24,502 bases of DNA, from assembly GCA_023544605.1 (NCBI GenBank), contig JAMJFQ010000017.1:1-24502 (forward strand), in the 5' to 3' direction. Below are positions 21,212 to 24,502 of this stretch, in pieces. Origin of the DNA: ANME-2 cluster archaeon. GTDB taxonomy: Archaea > Halobacteriota > Methanosarcinia > Methanosarcinales > Methanocomedenaceae. A program made the translations under genes and the position numbers. A model generated the notes under the pieces. That model was given only the letters and a program-made list of their open reading frames with translations. It ran no database searches and was not told the origin of the DNA. The first letter of the stretch is position 1; the number at the start of each line of letters is the position of its first letter.

Positions 21212-24200
21212 GCTGACTCAGAAATACTCATCTTCATAAACGTTCCTTCAACATCCCATTCCTTGACCAGGTCGCCTTCAGGTTCCACATCAATGCCTAT
21301 GATGAGCAGTTTTGAGCGAACCTCTCCGGCAATATGGGCTTCCCAGTCCAGCACCAGGTCGCAGATCCGTTCATCTTCGATCCTGACAACGGCCCGAATG
21401 CGAGCTTCAACGTCAAGGTCCAGTTCCTTCCGCATATCCTGCACACGTCGAATCACCTCACGGGCATAGCCTTCTGACTCAATTTCCCTTGTCAACCGGG
21501 CATCTATATACACCATACCACCTGTGAACTCGGCAGTGGCTATATATTCAGGTATAGTCTCCTTGAACTGTACCATATCAGGGGTAATGATAGCAGTTTT
21601 GCCCTGGATCTCCAGTTCATATTCCTGTGAGGTCGAAAGCGCAACCTGCAAGGCTGAAACATCAATTGAACCAAGGGCAGCGATGACTTTACCTGCATCT
21701 CCCTTGAATGCGGGACCTATAGTCTTTGATTGTGGGACAATTTCGCCACCAAGTTCATCCCAGGTCTCTCCTTCACCCAGCAGTATCACATCCTTGCTGT
21801 TGGTCTGCTCAAGGAGTACTGACCTGAGAGCATGTACTGAAAATGTAGCAGCTTCACTCTCTGGTGCAACTACTATACGGCTTACCGGCCATCTTAGCTT
21901 ACGCTTTACTTTTTGCCTGGCATTGGACACCGCTTCTACGACTTTTCGGATAGTATCCATCTGTCCTTCAAGTTCTGTATCAATTAACTCATGCTGGGCA
22001 GTTGGCCAGTCACACATGTGGATGGACTCGGGGCTATCCGAATCAAGGTTACGAACAAGGTTTTGGTATATTGACTCTGCAAGATGCGGGGTAAAAGGTG
22101 AGATGATCTTAGCGACTTTTACCAGCACTTCGTATATGACCCAGTACGCAGCTACTTTATCGGGTTCATTCTCTTCCAGCCAGGTACGTGGTCTGATCAA
22201 CTGGATATACCAACGGGACAAATCTTCCAATATAAAATCTGATATCGGTCTTGTGGCCCGGTGCAGGTCATACTGCTCCATTGCCTTTTCCACTTCCACG
22301 GCCAGAGAGTTCACTCTGCTCAATATCCACCGGTCTTCAGGCCTAAGATCGGGTTTGACCATTTCATAGCTAACAGTAGCGGGGTCAAAGTTATCCAGTG
22401 CCATATATGGTAGCGGGAAGCGGTAGACATTCCAGAAGATATTCATCATTCTGTTGACTGTGGAAACCTCTTCCCAGTTGAACTTAAGGTCTTCCCAGGG
22501 CGCATTGGAGGAGAGGACATACAACCTGAGGGTATCAGCACCTAACTTTGATGCTACTTCTTCAGGTGATACCACATTGCCAAGGCTTTTGCTCATTTTC
22601 TTCCCGGTATCATCAAGGGTAAAACCGTGCATCAGCACACTTTTATATGGTGCCTTGCCAAAAGCCAGCATGCTGGCCCCAAGTTGGGAATAGAACCATC
22701 CTCGGGTCTGGTCGTGTCCTTCGGTGATAAAGTCGGCAGGCCAGAGTTTATCAAAATCTTCATGCTCGGCAGGATAATGCAAGGTCGCCCAGGAGGCCAC
22801 TGCTGAATCGAACCAGACATCGAAAACGTCAGGTTCACGCTTCATTGTACCTGAGCAGCGGCAGGTGATGTTAATGGTGTCCACGTTGGGTCTGTGCAAG
22901 TCAATGTGCCCTTTTAGTCCTGAGCGCTCCCGTAGCTCTTCCATTGTACCTATGACCTCTAACTCGCCGCAGTCAGCACATATCCAAATGGGGAGCGGGA
23001 TGCCCCAGTATCGCTGGCGGCTGATACACCAGTCCCTTGCACCCGATATCCAGTCAGCAAACCGGGCCGAACCTGCCCAATCAGGATGCCATTCCACTTT
23101 TTTTATCTCATTGAGCATCTCATCTTTGATATCTGATATCTTGAGGAACCACTGTTCTGTGGCAAGATAGATGATGGGCGTTTTACAGCGCCAGCAGTGT
23201 CCATACCTGTGTGTAATAATATCTTTGTGAAGCAGGTTTCCTCTCTCATCCAGGTCATCAAGCACCAGTTCATCAGCTTCTTTTACATATTTGCCTTCAT
23301 ATTCCCCGGCATCTTCAGTGTACCTGCCGTCTGGACCTACAGGGCAAAATATCGGCATGTTGTATTCCACACCCAGGATAAAATCGTCCAGACCATGTCC
23401 GGGTGCCACATGAACGCAGCCAGTGTTCTCTGCCGTGACAAAATCTGCCATATAAACATTGTGTTCAAAACCTGCCTGGGCTGGAATCTTATCAGACAAT
23501 GGATTTTCATATGAAAGTCTTAACATGTCCTCTCCCAGCATCCGGTCCAGTATCTCATAATCAGAATAACGTCCCTGTTTCAATACATTCTCGACCAGTT
23601 CCGTTGCCATGTATAGCACTTCGCTATCCTCTTTGTTCCCCTTCCATGCCCGTATCTTGCTATACTCAAAGCTGGGGTGAACAGCCACTGCAATGTTTGC
23701 AGGGATTGTCCAGGGAGTGGTAGTCCAGATGACAATGTACGTATTATCCTCACCGTTGACCTTGAATTTGATATATACGGATGGGTCCTCTTCATCCCAG
23801 TATTCTACTTCACTATCAGCAATAGCGGTCTCACACCTGGGACACCAGTTCACCACACGTTTACCCCTCTCCAGCAGCCCTTTCTCATTGCCACGTTTCA
23901 GGGTCCACCATGCTGCTTCAATATATTCGTCCTTCAGGGTCATATAGGGGTCTTCCCAGTCCAGCCACACTCCCAGGTCCTTGAACTGTTGGGTCATCTC
24001 ATCTTTATGCTGGATAGCGAACTCTTTGCACTTGGCTATGAACTGGTCCACCCCATACTCTTCGATATCCTTCTTGGATGTAAAACCGAGTGCTTCTTCA
24101 ACCTTTACTTCAATGGGAAGACCATGCATATCCCAACCAGCCCTGTCCCTGACACAAAAGTTCTTCATGGATTTGTATCTCAGGATGGAATCTTTTATGA

Positions 24201-24387
24201 TCTTGTTCCATGCAGTGCCCAGATGGATATGTCCGGTAGTATATGGCGGTCCGTCAACAAAATAGAAGTCTGTACTACCGGCTCTTAACTGTCTGGACCG
24301 AGGGTATGCATTGATGGAATCCCAGAAATTGCGGATGTCCTCTTCCAGGGTCTTTGGCTCATATTTATTGGTAATTTCCCGTATCAT
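21208..24387 (-). CDS. ileS: isoleucyl-tRNA synthetase
   Basis: A class I aminoacyl-tRNA synthetase of 1059 residues that charges tRNA-Ile with isoleucine. The ATP-site signatures are PPYTTGHIHLGTAWNKIIKD (HIHLG at 53-57) and KMSKS at 597-601. The editing (CP1) insertion with WTTTPWTIPANIAVAVHP and the HVAPGHGLDD block lies at about 190-400. Paired cysteines CPRC, CWRC, CADC and CRC suggest zinc-stabilised loops. The WDMHGLPIE block and the long C-terminal anticodon-binding and tail domains follow the archaeal/eukaryal type of the enzyme. The start at 24387 precedes the standard KYEPKTLEEDIRNFW opening and has GGAGA about ten bases before it. It is the first gene of a leftward unit with mptE. 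Confidence 0.96.
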   Translation of the reverse strand: MIREITNKYEPKTLEEDIRNFWDSINAYPRSRQLRAGSTDFYFVDGPPYTTGHIHLGTAWNKIIKDSILRYKSMKNFCVRDRAGWDMHGLPIEVKVEEALGFTSKKDIEEYGVDQFIAKCKEFAIQHKDEMTQQFKDLGVWLDWEDPYMTLKDEYIEAAWWTLKRGNEKGLLERGKRVVNWCPRCETAIADSEVEYWDEEDPSVYIKFKVNGEDNTYIVIWTTTPWTIPANIAVAVHPSFEYSKIRAWKGNKEDSEVLYMATELVENVLKQGRYSDYEILDRMLGEDMLRLSYENPLSDKIPAQAGFEHNVYMADFVTAENTGCVHVAPGHGLDDFILGVEYNMPIFCPVGPDGRYTEDAGEYEGKYVKEADELVLDDLDERGNLLHKDIITHRYGHCWRCKTPIIYLATEQWFLKISDIKDEMLNEIKKVEWHPDWAGSARFADWISGARDWCISRQRYWGIPLPIWICADCGELEVIGTMEELRERSGLKGHIDLHRPNVDTINITCRCSGTMKREPDVFDVWFDSAVASWATLHYPAEHEDFDKLWPADFITEGHDQTRGWFYSQLGASMLAFGKAPYKSVLMHGFTLDDTGKKMSKSLGNVVSPEEVASKLGADTLRLYVLSSNAPWEDLKFNWEEVSTVNRMMNIFWNVYRFPLPYMALDNFDPATVSYEMVKPDLRPEDRWILSRVNSLAVEVEKAMEQYDLHRATRPISDFILEDLSRWYIQLIRPRTWLEENEPDKVAAYWVIYEVLVKVAKIISPFTPHLAESIYQNLVRNLDSDSPESIHMCDWPTAQHELIDTELEGQMDTIRKVVEAVSNARQKVKRKLRWPVSRIVVAPESEAATFSVHALRSVLLEQTNSKDVILLGEGETWDELGGEIVPQSKTIGPAFKGDAGKVIAALGSIDVSALQVALSTSQEYELEIQGKTAIITPDMVQFKETIPEYIATAEFTGGMVYIDARLTREIESEGYAREVIRRVQDMRKELDLDVEARIRAVVRIEDERICDLVLDWEAHIAGEVRSKLLIIGIDVEPEGDLVKEWDVEGTFMKMSISESA

Positions 24388-24439
24388 TCCCGATTCTCCG
24401 GATAGGATAGATAATAATGAATAACTGGACTAGATTAGT

Positions 24440-24452
24440 ACTTATTATAAGA
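24440..24452 (-). promoter_or_regulatory. TATA box of ileS-mptE
   Basis: CTTATAATAAG on the minus strand, centred near 24446, predicts transcription from about 24420 and a leader of about 33 bases with a GGAGA ribosome binding site. The rest of the sequence to the window end shows no gene that I can support. Confidence 0.45.
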
Positions 24453-24502
24453 GTTAAACATTTCTATCGTAGGTAATTAATTCCTGCTGTTGCCTGGCAA
24501 AT

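Noticed and set aside
21524..22369. Open frame of 281 codons opposite ileS
   Set aside because: Ser/Thr-rich low-information translation antisense to conserved IleS sequence, as expected for a shadow frame.

Overview
The window looks like part of a chromosome of a euryarchaeon of the methanogen/ANME type, most likely a cytochrome-containing Methanosarcinales-like lineage. The reasons are archaeal TATA boxes about 25 bases before probable transcription starts, leaderless genes, MptE of tetrahydromethanopterin synthesis, DUF356/DUF373/COG1395/COG1361 families that I know mainly from methanogens and relatives, a Methanosarcina-style tandem S-layer domain protein, a di-heme cytochrome b, and an archaeal ThiC and TrmJ. 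Genus cannot be fixed from the sequence alone. I see no mobile elements, CRISPR arrays, rRNA or tRNA genes, and no gene-free stretch longer than about 300 bases.

Layout. 1-2.6 kb: aroC (chorismate synthase) converges on a DUF356-like gene, followed by a COG1395 HTH regulator. 2.6-5.65 kb: acylphosphatase, divergent from the regulator over a shared promoter; a DUF373 membrane protein overlapping a 5'-methylthioinosine phosphorylase; then a convergent RNase H/RuvC-fold protein. 5.7-10.8 kb: a winged-helix regulator divergent from an apparent envelope export operon made of an HAE3/MMPL-type RND permease and two paralogous COG1361 proteins, each with a signal peptide, extracellular beta domains and a C-terminal membrane anchor. 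Dyad-symmetric sites lie between regulator and operon. 10.9-13.8 kb: thiC, divergent from a TrkA-N/DHH/DHHA1 phosphoesterase. 13.8-18.6 kb: a 1239-residue S-layer-type surface protein behind an AI-2E family permease. 18.7-20.5 kb: a two-helix membrane protein, a cytochrome b and TrmJ in one leftward group. 20.6-24.4 kb: ileS followed by mptE with an overlapping stop/start.

The most unusual signal is a set of four genes (near 5.65, 6.07, 6.27 and 12.27 kb) where family-like N-terminal sequence runs upstream of the first ATG/GTG/TTG. In three of them the codon at or near the position indicated by a Shine-Dalgarno-like motif is AGG, ATA or ATC, each one base from ATG. In the fourth, an ATG with good spacing is one base out of frame behind a T5 run. 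This could be real non-AUG initiation, recent decay, or assembly error, and the sequence alone cannot separate these. The most interesting candidate system is the regulator/RND/COG1361 pair locus, which may be an archaeal analogue of a permease with extracytoplasmic partner proteins.
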